22,188 nucleotides of DNA from CAG-217 sp963638105 (GCA_963638105.1 CAVHPP010000024.1:1-22188), one strand, 5' to 3'; shown: positions 13,791 to 21,873, counted from the first letter of the stretch. Notes: generated by a model from the letters alone, not told the origin. Made by a program: numbers and translations.

Positions 13791-15876
13791 CTACTGCGGT
13801 CAAGCGGACGATTTGGTTATAATCGGCGCCGCGCACATAGACGGGCAAACCCACTTCCATTAGGAAAGCGCCGCCTTTCTTATACGCCACGCCGTCCAAT
13901 GTAAAGGCATACACCTTGTCAGAAGCCAAGCCCGCAAAGCGCAGGTTCATCTTCTTTTTAAAGAACCGGGTGCCCCGGGCACTTAGAAACAGGACCGCCT
14001 GCATTTTGTCCCGGCTGACATACTGGTTGCAAAGCACTTCGTCCCGATCCGCGTCCAGGATCCGATACAGATCGCCGAACTGCACCAGCGGGCGGATCTC
14101 CTTATACAGCGCCACATTGCGGCGGCAGATCTCCAGCTCTGACCGACTGTACTTCTCCAAATTGCCGCCCAGGCCCAGCGCCCCCTGCATAGCAATATGG
14201 AAGCGGAAATCCAGGGAGCAGGGCTTGTTGATCCCGGCAATATCCGTTACCCACGCCCGCATGGTCTTGATGGGGTGGAGCATGGAATAGCCTTTTTGTA
14301 TGGTCATGCGGTCAATGCCGTCTGTATTATCGCTGGTCCACACCTGGTCAAAGTGACTGAGGGCTCCCAAATCGCACCGACCGCCGCCGGAGGCGCAGCT
14401 TTCGAACTGCACCGCCGGGTGACGGCGTTTCAGTTCATCCACAATCCGATACACCGCCATGGTGTGCAGGTAAGAATACATTTTGGGATCCGCCAAATTC
14501 TCCGCCCCAACCTGAGAGAACGGCCGGTTCATATCCCACTTAATATAGCGGATATTGTGATCCGTCAGCAGCCGATCCAGGCAGTCTAAAATATACGCCT
14601 GCACATCGCTGCGGGTCATATTCAGCACCAGCTGGTGACGCAGTTCATCTGCGTGACGGTGTGGGAAGTGATACGCCCAGTCCGGGTGGGCACGGTAAAG
14701 GTCGCTGTCCGGGTTCACCATCTCCGGCTCCACCCACAAGCCAAAATCCATACCCAGGGCGTTTACATTGCCGATCAGTTCGTCCAGGCCGTGAGGGAAC
14801 TTCGCCGGGTTCACAAACCAGTCCCCCAGCCCGGCACGGTCGTTGTTGCGGGCGCCGAACCAGCCGTCGTCCATCACAAACAGCTCCACCCCGGTCCCCG
14901 CGGCAATCTCCGCCAAGCGGGTCTGGTCCGCCACATTCACATTGAATTCCGTGGCCTCCCAGGAATTATACAACACCGGCAGCGCCTCTGCCCGGAACCG
15001 GGACGGCAACAGGTGTTCCAGGCAAAAGCGGTTCATTTGGCGAGACATTTCGCCCAATCCCTCTGTCCGGCCGCAGTACACCGGCGGGGTCTCCAGACGC
15101 GCCCCCGGCTCTAAAGTGTGAGAAAAATCAAAGTCGTTCATACCCAGGCTCACCCGAGTAATGCCATACAGATCCCGCCCGGCAATCACCTTAAAATTGC
15201 CGCTATATGCCAGAGAACCAAAGTACACAGTGCCCCGGGTTTCCGTGGCCCCGCGGTGGGCGATAAAATACGGCGACTGATTATGATTAGACGCGCCCCG
15301 GTGGCTCTCATACACCAAATTGCCCCCATCCAGCACCGTGCGGCAGGGCAGGAATTCACCGCCCCAAGCACCGTTGGTATTCTCAAAAGTATACGGATCC
15401 ATACCGGGCAGAGAGAACCCGGCGCTAAACAGCCGCTCAAAGGAAATGGGCACGGAGCCGGTGTTCTCCACCTCCACCCAGCGCTTGATGATATCCAGCC
15501 CCGGGTACACCCGGTAGCCCAGACGCACCTGCAAGGGATAATACGCGTCCGCAAATGCCACCGACAGGGTGTCACCCTCCACCTGATAGCCGGTATAGCA
15601 CAACGCCACCTCTCGGCAGCCGTCTGCAAACTGCGCTTTCAGATCGCAGGTACGGTACACGGTGGAGCCAAAGGGAGTCAGCTCCTGGCGATATTCGTCC
15701 AGCATGGTATGATTGGAGTTTTCGTCGCCGATCTCCGTAAACGCATAATCCGCCGGGTCGCACTTGGCACCCCAGTGCAAATGCCGGTTATACCCTGCCG
15801 GATCAATGCCAAACACATAGTGGGTATTCTCCGTCTCCAGCACAAAAATGCGCTTTTCTTCTAAATAATGGATCAT
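13786..15876 (-). CDS. Alpha-galactosidase, glycoside hydrolase family 36
   Basis: The ATG lies 8 bases after GGAGG. The 696-aa protein is slightly shorter than the roughly 730 residues usual for the family. It has the N-terminal beta-sandwich domain (about 1-290), then the catalytic TIM barrel with LYNSWEATEFNV, FVMDDGWFGARNND, GLWVEPEMVNPDSDLY, YIKWDMNRPF (nucleophile Asp448), ESCASGGGRCD, and WTSDNTDGIDR (acid/base, Asp516). A C-terminal beta domain follows. All hallmark residues are intact. Such enzymes release terminal alpha-1,6 galactose from melibiose, raffinose and stachyose by a retaining mechanism. There is no signal peptide, so it acts in the cytoplasm on imported sugars. The GPH symporter of the divergent operon is a plausible importer. 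Confidence 0.93.
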   Translation of the reverse strand: MIHYLEEKRIFVLETENTHYVFGIDPAGYNRHLHWGAKCDPADYAFTEIGDENSNHTMLDEYRQELTPFGSTVYRTCDLKAQFADGCREVALCYTGYQVEGDTLSVAFADAYYPLQVRLGYRVYPGLDIIKRWVEVENTGSVPISFERLFSAGFSLPGMDPYTFENTNGAWGGEFLPCRTVLDGGNLVYESHRGASNHNQSPYFIAHRGATETRGTVYFGSLAYSGNFKVIAGRDLYGITRVSLGMNDFDFSHTLEPGARLETPPVYCGRTEGLGEMSRQMNRFCLEHLLPSRFRAEALPVLYNSWEATEFNVNVADQTRLAEIAAGTGVELFVMDDGWFGARNNDRAGLGDWFVNPAKFPHGLDELIGNVNALGMDFGLWVEPEMVNPDSDLYRAHPDWAYHFPHRHADELRHQLVLNMTRSDVQAYILDCLDRLLTDHNIRYIKWDMNRPFSQVGAENLADPKMYSYLHTMAVYRIVDELKRRHPAVQFESCASGGGRCDLGALSHFDQVWTSDNTDGIDRMTIQKGYSMLHPIKTMRAWVTDIAGINKPCSLDFRFHIAMQGALGLGGNLEKYSRSELEICRRNVALYKEIRPLVQFGDLYRILDADRDEVLCNQYVSRDKMQAVLFLSARGTRFFKKKMNLRFAGLASDKVYAFTLDGVAYKKGGAFLMEVGLPVYVRGADYNQIVRLTAVE

Positions 15877-15913
15877 TTTTTTGCCCTCCGGGTCCTTTTT
15901 AACAAGTATCTAC

Positions 15914-15942
15914 ACTATACCATAACTCCCCGCACAGAGCAA
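15914..15942 (-). promoter_or_regulatory. Promoter of the GH36 alpha-galactosidase gene
   Basis: On the minus strand, TTGCTC (15937-15942) and TATAGT (15914-15919) are 17 bp apart, with TGG before the -10 forming an extended -10. The leader is about 30 nt. An inverted repeat AATCCCA/TGGGATT (15971-15977 and 16001-16007) lies about 30 bp upstream of the -35 and could be a regulator site. Confidence 0.7.
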
Positions 15943-16081
15943 TGGCAATTCTCCCACTTTCCATCAAAAGAATCCCACTATGTAAAACCGCACAACCGTT
16001 TGGGATTGCAAACCACCAACTGGACAAAGTGCACAAATCACAAGCCGGATATTGACATTTTATACAAAATATATTGTGACC

Positions 16082-16121
16082 AGCCTGCATTTTTGTGCAA
16101 TAGCTTGCATTTTTGTGCAAT
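16082..16121. repeat. Two tandem 20-bp repeats, probable regulator-binding site
   Basis: AGCYTGCATTTTTGTGCAAT occurs twice head to tail with one difference (C at 16085, T at 16105). Each copy contains a TGCA...TGCA dyad. A 20-bp period is two helical turns, putting both copies on the same DNA face. The second copy contains the -35 box of the promoter at 16105-16133. Confidence 0.8.
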
Positions 16122-16133
16122 ATAGGTTATGAT
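16105..16133 (+). promoter_or_regulatory. Promoter of the hydrolase/symporter/metallophosphoesterase operon
   Basis: TTGCAT (16105-16110), inside the second 20-bp repeat, and TATGAT (16128-16133) are 17 bp apart. Transcription from about 16140 would give a GC-rich leader of about 90 nt before the first gene. The rest of the 15877-16228 gap holds the GH36 promoter and these repeats, with no further coding region seen. Confidence 0.65.
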
Positions 16134-16228
16134 GGCATTGGCCGCGTGGGCGCAAAATCGGGGCCGCAGTTCCGACCCTGTCCGAGCGAATAAGGGCCAG
16201 ACGACCCGGCGGCTGACGGAGAAAAAAT

Positions 16229-17188
16229 ATGAAAGCAATCGGCATTCTGTTGGCAGTGGCCGCCGCAGCGGTGGTGCTGCTGTTTTTCGTATGCGGCTTT
16301 ATTTTTAACCAGCTGGTATGGCGCAAAACCGTGTCCATACCCCGCCGGATCACAGACCGCATTGCCGGCAACGCCATGCCGGACGCGTATGAAAAAAAGA
16401 ATAATGCCGCCGTGGCCGCCTTTCAACATCTGCCGATTCGATCGGTGGAACTGCACACGCCGGACGGCGCCCGACTGGCAGCCAAAGTGCTGACCCCGGA
16501 GAAGTCCAACGGCCGCCTGCTGATCGCCTGTCACGGCGCACGCAGCTGCGGCACCGGCGAATTTGCCCTTATGGCGCCTTATCTATATAAAAAGGGCTAC
16601 ACGGTACTGTTCCCGGATCACCGGGGCTGCGGTGAAAGCGACGGCAAATATATGGGCTACGGCACCCACGAGAGCCGGGACACCCTGCTTTGGCTGGATT
16701 ACGCCAAGACCCATTACCCGGAGCTGCCGGTATTTTTGCTGGGGGTGTCCATGGGCGGTGCCACGGTGCTGATGATGAGCGACAAGGTAAACCCGGCGCA
16801 AGTAAAAGGCATCATTGCCGACTGCGCTTACACCAGCGCCTGGGCGGAATTCCGCTACCAGCTGCGCACCTCGTTCCACCTGCCGCCCTTTCCCATTCTG
16901 CACATTTGCAATCTATACTGCAAGCTGTTTGCCGGCTATTCCTTTCGCCAAGCTGCGCCGATTGCGGCGGTAGCCAAAGCCCGGGTGCCGGTACTGTTTA
17001 TCCACGGCAAGAAGGACGACTTTGTGCCTTTCTTTATGCGGGACCAACTCTATAACGCCTGCCCCACGGAAAAGGCAAAGCTGACCGTGCCGGCAGCCGT
17101 CCACGCCAGGAGCTACTACACCGATCCCACCGCCTATCAGTTGGCGTTGGAGCGGTTTACAGAGAACTGCCTGGCGCCCAAAGCATAA
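16229..17188 (+). CDS. Membrane-anchored alpha/beta hydrolase
   Basis: The ATG follows GGAG by 8 bases. The 319-aa protein has an N-terminal hydrophobic helix (about 3-27), which anchors the enzyme with the catalytic domain most likely outside. The alpha/beta-hydrolase fold is clear: oxyanion motif CHGARSCG (101-108), FPDHRGCGESDG (128-139), nucleophile elbow LGVSMGG with Ser174, IHGKKDDFVP (258-267) with the catalytic Asp, and His292 in AVHARSY. The arrangement resembles Bacillus YqkD-type hydrolases of unknown substrate. Esterase or peptidase activity is possible. It is the first gene of the operon, 64 bp before the symporter gene, with no terminator between them. Confidence 0.85.
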   Translation: MKAIGILLAVAAAAVVLLFFVCGFIFNQLVWRKTVSIPRRITDRIAGNAMPDAYEKKNNAAVAAFQHLPIRSVELHTPDGARLAAKVLTPEKSNGRLLIACHGARSCGTGEFALMAPYLYKKGYTVLFPDHRGCGESDGKYMGYGTHESRDTLLWLDYAKTHYPELPVFLLGVSMGGATVLMMSDKVNPAQVKGIIADCAYTSAWAEFRYQLRTSFHLPPFPILHICNLYCKLFAGYSFRQAAPIAAVAKARVPVLFIHGKKDDFVPFFMRDQLYNACPTEKAKLTVPAAVHARSYYTDPTAYQLALERFTENCLAPKA

Positions 17189-17252
17189 ATTACCGCCTGT
17201 GGCGGGCAATAATACAAACCGTTTCCATTCATGAAAAGAAGGGGGATATGCT

Positions 17253-18704
17253 ATGGAACAAACGGAACTGAAAGAACGGCGCTATGTAGGGGTCAAAGAA
17301 ACCCTGATCTACGGCGTTGCCAACGGCGGCCAGGTAATCGGCTACAACTTGGTGCGTATGCAACTGACCTTTTTCCTGGTCACTGTATTCGGCATACCCG
17401 GCCAGGCCGTGTCGCTGATGATCTTCTTTATGGGGATCTGGGACACCATGAACGACCCGATCATGGGCACCATTGTAGACAAGACCCGCACCCGCTACGG
17501 CAAGCTGCGGCCTTATCTGCTGTTTGTACCCATTCCGCTGGGTGCCGCCACCATTCTCTTTTTCGGCGGCGCGGAGTTTTTAAGCGGAGTGGAGTCTACC
17601 ACCGCCAAGATCGTCTACATGTGTATCACCTATTTTATTTGGGAGTTCTTTTACACCATCGGTGATATTCCCTTTTGGGGGCTGTCGGCAGCCATCTCGC
17701 CGAACCCCAAGGATCGCAGCCGGGTCATTACCTCGGCCCGCCTGATCTCCGGTGCCATCGGCGGCCTGGTAGGTCCGGTTATCTCCATTTTCATTGACCT
17801 GCAAAAGAGCGGCAAGATCGGCATGAATATGCGGGAGCTGTTCTTTATCTTGGGCATTGTGGCCGGCACATTCGGTATGAGTCTGTTCTCCCTGGCCGGG
17901 CTGTGTACCAAAGAGCGGGTCATGCAGCAAAGCCAGGAGCCGAAGATCTCCGACTGCTTTAAGTGCCTGGTAAAGAACAAGCCGCTTCTGCTGATCGTGT
18001 GCTACAATGTGCTGGGCACGGTGGAGAGCATTGCAGACGCCTTTACCCAGTATTTTTATCTCTTTACCCTGGGCAGCGCCAGTCTGTCCATTGTGGCCGG
18101 TATTCCCGGCACTGTTACCGGATTTTTGGCCTACACCTTTATTCCGGCGCTGGAACGGCGCTGGACCTCCAAGCAAATCGTCATTCGCGCGGTGATCGTC
18201 AAGGCTGTGGTATCCAGCGCCATCTTCCTGATCGGCGCCCACTGGTATCGTGATCCCCGGGTGATCGTGCCGCTGATGATGGTGTGGGGCGTGTTTAACT
18301 CCGCCGTAAGCAGCATAAAAATGGTGATCCCCACCAAAATGATCGGCGACACGGTGGACTATATGGAATGGAAAACCAAGGAGCGCAGCGAAGGCACCTC
18401 GTTCTCTCTGCTCACCTTCGTCAGTAAGCTCACCGGCTCTTTGTCCACCGCCGTGTCCGCAGCACTGATCCCGGTGATCGGACTGCAAGAGGTGAACCAG
18501 GATATGGTGCTGCCGGAGGGCGGCGAGTTGAACACCCGTTTCCTGCTTTGGGCCATTGTGACCATCATTCCCGCCGTGCTGAACCTGTTGTCCCTGATCC
18601 CGTTTATTTTCTACGACCTGGAGGGCGAAAAGCTGGACACCATCCACCGGGAGTTGGCACAGCGGAGAGAAAACCTGACCGGCGCTGCCGCAGACGCAGA
18701 ATAA
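17253..18704 (+). CDS. GPH family sugar:cation symporter (glycoside-pentoside-hexuronide)
   Basis: The start ATG follows AGGGGGATATGCT. The 483-aa protein is a major-facilitator type carrier with about 12 hydrophobic helices. Its first half has the GPH signature WDTMNDPIMGTIVDKTRTRYGKLRPYLL (the DxxND-P-G and RYGK-RPY elements) and its second half GDTVDYMEWKTKERSEG. GPH carriers import disaccharides, oligosaccharides, pentosides or hexuronides with Na+ or H+. Position divergent from a GH36 alpha-galactosidase suggests an alpha-galactoside such as melibiose or raffinose, but this is inference. No C-terminal EIIA regulatory domain is present; the tail is about 20 polar residues. The next gene begins 10 bp after the stop. 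Confidence 0.92.
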   Translation: MEQTELKERRYVGVKETLIYGVANGGQVIGYNLVRMQLTFFLVTVFGIPGQAVSLMIFFMGIWDTMNDPIMGTIVDKTRTRYGKLRPYLLFVPIPLGAATILFFGGAEFLSGVESTTAKIVYMCITYFIWEFFYTIGDIPFWGLSAAISPNPKDRSRVITSARLISGAIGGLVGPVISIFIDLQKSGKIGMNMRELFFILGIVAGTFGMSLFSLAGLCTKERVMQQSQEPKISDCFKCLVKNKPLLLIVCYNVLGTVESIADAFTQYFYLFTLGSASLSIVAGIPGTVTGFLAYTFIPALERRWTSKQIVIRAVIVKAVVSSAIFLIGAHWYRDPRVIVPLMMVWGVFNSAVSSIKMVIPTKMIGDTVDYMEWKTKERSEGTSFSLLTFVSKLTGSLSTAVSAALIPVIGLQEVNQDMVLPEGGELNTRFLLWAIVTIIPAVLNLLSLIPFIFYDLEGEKLDTIHRELAQRRENLTGAAADAE

Positions 18705-18714
18705 GGAGGAGCTT

Positions 18715-18942
18715 ATGGAAAATAAATGCCCCAAGTGCGGTGCCAAGCTAAGCGTATTCTACTTAAAGCCGGAATGCCCCAAATGCGGCTGCAATATTAT
18801 GAACTACAATATGGAAGAGCGACTGGAAGCGGACGCCGACAAGGCGGAGGCCGAGTGGGCCAAGGCGGAAAAGCTGCTGGCCAAATTCAAAAAGAAAAAG
18901 AAAGCAGATAAGGAGGAACCCAAAGATGAAAACCCTGCGTAA
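18715..18942 (+). CDS. Small zinc-ribbon protein with charged helical tail
   Basis: The ATG follows AAGGAGGAGCTT, a strong ribosome site. The 75-aa product has two CPxCG knuckles, CPKCGAKL (Cys5, Cys8) and CPKCGCNI (Cys21, Cys24), together a probable four-cysteine zinc ribbon. About 45 residues of charged, Ala/Glu/Lys-rich helix follow, ending in a Lys cluster and an acidic tail. It starts 10 bp after the symporter gene and overlaps the next gene's start by 17 bp, so the three are translationally linked. Function is unknown; binding to protein or nucleic acid is typical of such ribbons. Confidence 0.8.
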   Translation: MENKCPKCGAKLSVFYLKPECPKCGCNIMNYNMEERLEADADKAEAEWAKAEKLLAKFKKKKKADKEEPKDENPA

Positions 18943-20188
18943 CGCCCTGACCGCCTTATTAAGCGCCCTGCTGATTTTGGGCACCCTGCCCTTTACGGCA
19001 CTGGCAGCGGACAACACGGCCGGCGCGCCCCTGCAATTCAAAAACGGAAAATTCAAAATTTTAATCTTATCCGATATTCAAGACACCAACACCCCCCAGC
19101 AGGCCACGGTGGACCTGATGAACAACGCCATTGACCAAACGAAGCCGGACTTTATCGCCCTGACCGGCGACAACATTGCCGGTTGGTGGAAGGGAGTCAC
19201 CCCGGAAGAGACCAAGGCGGCAGTGGATATTGTGGGCAAAGCCATTAACGACCGCAAGATCCCCTTTGCCCTGGTGTTCGGTAATCACGACCACGAGGGG
19301 CTGTGTGACGAGCAAAACGGTATGACCGAAGAGCAGGCCAAAAAGCAACTGATGGCCTGGTTCCAAGCCTACGAATACTGTATGGCGGTGGACGGTGAGG
19401 AGATGACCGGCGTGGGCAACTACAACCTGCCCATTCTCAACACTGCCGGGAACAAAACCGTCTTTAATCTGTGGTTTATGGACTCTAATCCTTATACGGA
19501 CGAAAGCGAGGGCGGCGGCTACGGCTATGTGCACAAGGACCAGATTGACTGGTACGAGCGCACCTCTAACGCCTTAAAGGCGGAGAACGGCGGCAAGCCC
19601 GTCCCCTCTCTGCTGTTCCAACATATTGTGGTACCGGAAGTGTACGATATGTTGACCGAAGTGTCCAAGGGCACCAAAGGCGCCGTGCGAGGCAACGCCA
19701 ACCACACCAGCCAGTATTATGTGACCAACCCGGATTACATCGACGCCGGTCACCTAAACGAGGGCCCCTGCCCCGCCAATACCGCCAATGACGGCCAGCT
19801 GGACAGCTGGGTCAAGCAGGGCGATATTTTAGGCGCGATCTTTGGCCACGACCATGTGAACGACTACGCCGGCACATACAAGGGCATTCGCCTGTTGGCT
19901 GCGCCTGCCGTCACCTTTTACAGCTACGGCAATTACCGGGGTGTGCGCACCATTGACCTGGATGAAAGCAACCTGACTACGTTCCAAACCCAGGTGATCA
20001 CCGCCGACAAGCTGATGGATTATACAGTGAAGAACCCCTATATCCGCGAGCATGGCTATTATGAATATAAGAGTGTTTTTATTCCCGCACTGTGCGGCGG
20101 CATTGCCGGCCTGGCGGCGCTGACCGCGATTACCATTGTACTGGTAAAAGTCATTAAAAAGCATAAAGCCAAAAAGCAAAATCAATAA
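18926..20188 (+). CDS. Exported metallophosphoesterase with signal peptide and C-terminal membrane anchor
   Basis: The ATG follows AAGGAGGAACCCAAAG within the end of the zinc-ribbon gene. The 420-aa protein starts with a signal peptide (1-27, ALA-AD cleavage site) and ends with a membrane helix (about 384-410) and a Lys-rich tail, so the catalytic domain should sit outside the membrane. Metal-binding motifs are ILSDIQD (Asp50), LTGDNI (Asp82), FGNHDHEG (Asn120-His121), FQHIVVPEVY (His233) and FGHDHVND (His308, His310). As in the paralogue at 6088-7182, the first block is DxQ rather than DxH. It is the last gene of the operon, before a strong terminator. A role in releasing phosphate from extracellular sugar or lipid phosphates is possible; the substrate is unknown. 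Confidence 0.88.
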   Translation: MKTLRNALTALLSALLILGTLPFTALAADNTAGAPLQFKNGKFKILILSDIQDTNTPQQATVDLMNNAIDQTKPDFIALTGDNIAGWWKGVTPEETKAAVDIVGKAINDRKIPFALVFGNHDHEGLCDEQNGMTEEQAKKQLMAWFQAYEYCMAVDGEEMTGVGNYNLPILNTAGNKTVFNLWFMDSNPYTDESEGGGYGYVHKDQIDWYERTSNALKAENGGKPVPSLLFQHIVVPEVYDMLTEVSKGTKGAVRGNANHTSQYYVTNPDYIDAGHLNEGPCPANTANDGQLDSWVKQGDILGAIFGHDHVNDYAGTYKGIRLLAAPAVTFYSYGNYRGVRTIDLDESNLTTFQTQVITADKLMDYTVKNPYIREHGYYEYKSVFIPALCGGIAGLAALTAITIVLVKVIKKHKAKKQNQ

Positions 20189-20190
20189 TA

Positions 20191-20236
20191 TTAAAATACA
20201 GCAGCCATCGACCAAAAGCCGATGGCTGCTGTTTTA
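20191..20236. terminator. Bidirectional terminator between convergent genes
   Basis: ACAGCAGCCATCG (20198-20210) pairs perfectly over 13 bp with CGATGGCTGCTGT (20220-20232), loop of 9. TTTTA follows on the plus strand, and TATTTTAA on the minus strand. Confidence 0.88.
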
Positions 20237-20290
20237 CGCCTAAAATCAATCGCAATCCTTATCCATTCCCGTCGCAGGCAGGGGGGTACT

Positions 20291-20953
20291 TCACAGGGAT
20301 CGCAGAAATGCCAGCACCAGGTGGGCCAGCTTGGGGCTGTGGACAATATAGGTGCCGTGGCCCTCATGGGGCAATTCTTGCAACCGGGCGCCGGGAATGG
20401 CGGCGGCAATGGCACGGCTGTCTGCCGGGCGGATCATATCGTGGGCGCCGCACAACACCAGTGTAGGTGCCTGAATACGGCCCAGCATAGCCGGGGAGAT
20501 CCGGGGCTGACAAAGCATCATTTTGGTCCGCGGTTCCCGGCACACCAGGTAACGAAGCGCCGTACCCAGGCGCACCGGCCACTTCAGCCCTGCCGGGGTG
20601 GTATTGGCGCCGCAGGCGATCAGCGCACTGGGCAATTCCGGCGACCGAATAGCTGCCAGCAGCGCTACGATCCCCCCATCCGAAAAGCCGCAGATCACCG
20701 GTTTTTCCAACTTTAATGCTTTTGAAAATGCCAGTACGTCTGCCGCCATTAAGTCATAACTTAGGGGCACATTGCGGCTGCTTTTGCCGTGGCAGCGGCT
20801 GTCAATGGTGTAGACGGTGTAATGCGGCGCCAATACTTCTGCGGTACGGTCAAAAATGCGTCCATCCTCCCCGTTGCCGTGGAGCAGCACCAGCGGCGGC
20901 CCGCTGCCCTGCTTTTCATAATATAATATCACGCCGTTGACCTGCACATTCAT
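20291..20953 (-). CDS. Small cytoplasmic alpha/beta hydrolase
   Basis: The ATG lies 8 bases after GGAGG. The 220-aa protein has no signal peptide and a compact alpha/beta-hydrolase core: LVLLHGNGEDGRIFD (21-35, oxyanion HGNG), IDSRCHGKSS (50-59), nucleophile elbow GFSDGG with Ser91, VLCGAHDMI with Asp172, and PHEGHGTY with His199. The cap region is short. HGNGEDG and GFSDGG recall carboxylesterase, lactonase or peptidase members, but the substrate cannot be told. It is transcribed divergently from the membrane protein gene at 21033. I could not find a convincing promoter on the minus strand in the 79-bp gap. Confidence 0.85.
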   Translation of the reverse strand: MNVQVNGVILYYEKQGSGPPLVLLHGNGEDGRIFDRTAEVLAPHYTVYTIDSRCHGKSSRNVPLSYDLMAADVLAFSKALKLEKPVICGFSDGGIVALLAAIRSPELPSALIACGANTTPAGLKWPVRLGTALRYLVCREPRTKMMLCQPRISPAMLGRIQAPTLVLCGAHDMIRPADSRAIAAAIPGARLQELPHEGHGTYIVHSPKLAHLVLAFLRSL

Positions 20954-20974
20954 AACCGATCCTCCAACTTACTG

Positions 20975-21003
20975 TTGACCTACAAGACAAAGCAAGATAT
21001 AAT
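20975..21003 (+). promoter_or_regulatory. Promoter of the membrane protein gene at 21033
   Basis: TTGACC (20975-20980) and a perfect TATAAT (20998-21003) are 17 bp apart. An 11-base palindrome AGAGTTACTCT (21004-21014) covers the expected start point. Confidence 0.82.
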
Positions 21004-21032
21004 AGAGTTACTCTTGCTAACGAGGTCTGTTT

Positions 21033-21632
21033 ATGATTTGGAATGTATTTTTTGTGGTTTTTGCGGTTCTTGTTCTGGCAGCCATTGGGCTGACCGTTTG
21101 GTTCTTAAAACTTGGCAAGCGCATTTTTTTGCTGATCCCGCTGCTGCTATTGGCCGGCAGTGTGGCGTACTTTGCCGTTTACTACACGGCAGACAACAAC
21201 TTTCCCCCTGCCCAGGTGATGATCGCCTCCAACTTTCCGTCCACGGTGGACAGCGCCTTGGTAGAGGAAAGCCTGCAAAAGGCGGACGACAACTACACCC
21301 GCACAGATGAATACGACACCGGCACCGTGGAGTACACCCTGCGCCTGACCTCCGAGGAGCAGCAGAATGCTACGGCGTTCTTTGACGCCAAACCCACCAT
21401 CCACGGCGGCGAATACACCCGCTCGGACATAAAGACCAGTCTGGCCATGAAGTACACGGATATTTGCGCCCAGCGCACCGGCGCCCTCAAGCTGCGCACC
21501 GGCCGCTTCCAGCAGGAGTTTTATATACGCGCCGCAGGCTATACCTGCGATGTGGTGATCACCTCAAACAGCAAAGACAACAAGGTGCTCCTCTCTGCTA
21601 TGAAAAAAGAGCTGGCCGCACTGCAAAAATAA
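21033..21632 (+). CDS. Two-helix membrane protein with extracytoplasmic domain, unknown function
   Basis: The ATG lies 8 bases after GAGG. The 199-aa protein has two N-terminal hydrophobic helices (about 2-24 and 31-50), then a soluble domain of about 145 residues (55-199) rich in Thr, Asp and beta-strand-like stretches such as GTVEYTLRLT and DVVITS. With both helices crossing the membrane the soluble part would be on the same side as the N-terminus; which side is uncertain. I recognise no family. It is a single-gene unit. Confidence 0.7.
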   Translation: MIWNVFFVVFAVLVLAAIGLTVWFLKLGKRIFLLIPLLLLAGSVAYFAVYYTADNNFPPAQVMIASNFPSTVDSALVEESLQKADDNYTRTDEYDTGTVEYTLRLTSEEQQNATAFFDAKPTIHGGEYTRSDIKTSLAMKYTDICAQRTGALKLRTGRFQQEFYIRAAGYTCDVVITSNSKDNKVLLSAMKKELAALQK

Positions 21633-21749
21633 AGATCCCCTCATCCGCTGATATTCCTGTTTCAGTATAACGAAAATCCGGCGATTATGCAAGGCACTGC
21701 GCCAAAAGCCGCATCCATGCGCCAAAGAATTTGCCATTTGCAAACGCAG

Positions 21750-21783
21750 CGGATCGTCGCCGCTGGGATGATCCGAATTTTTT
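21750..21783 (+). terminator. Terminator downstream of the membrane protein gene
   Basis: CGGATCGTC (21750-21758) pairs with GATGATCCG (21767-21775), one G-T pair, loop of 8, then AATTTTTT. It lies about 120 nt after the stop codon. The bases between (21633-21749) hold no gene I can support. Confidence 0.7.
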
Positions 21784-21805
21784 GCCGACAAATTCTCATT
21801 TTTTC

Positions 21806-21834
21806 TTGACAACCTCTTCCGAATATGCTAATAT
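21806..21834 (+). promoter_or_regulatory. Promoter of tRNA-Gln
   Basis: A perfect TTGACA (21806-21811) and TAATAT (21829-21834) are 17 bp apart, with TGC before the -10 forming an extended -10. The start point near 21841 precedes the mature tRNA by about 33 nt. Confidence 0.85.
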
Positions 21835-21873
21835 TATTCAGCAGTGCGAAACCGCCTTGCCAACTAAATATAT

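Noticed and set aside
16052..16057. Perfect TTGACA in the GH36/hydrolase gap as a promoter
   Set aside because: No -10-like hexamer lies 16-18 bp downstream (TGTGAC at 17 bp).
17193..17205. CCGCC-TGT-GGCGG hairpin as a terminator between hydrolase and symporter genes
   Set aside because: The stem is only 5 bp and no T-run follows, so read-through is expected.
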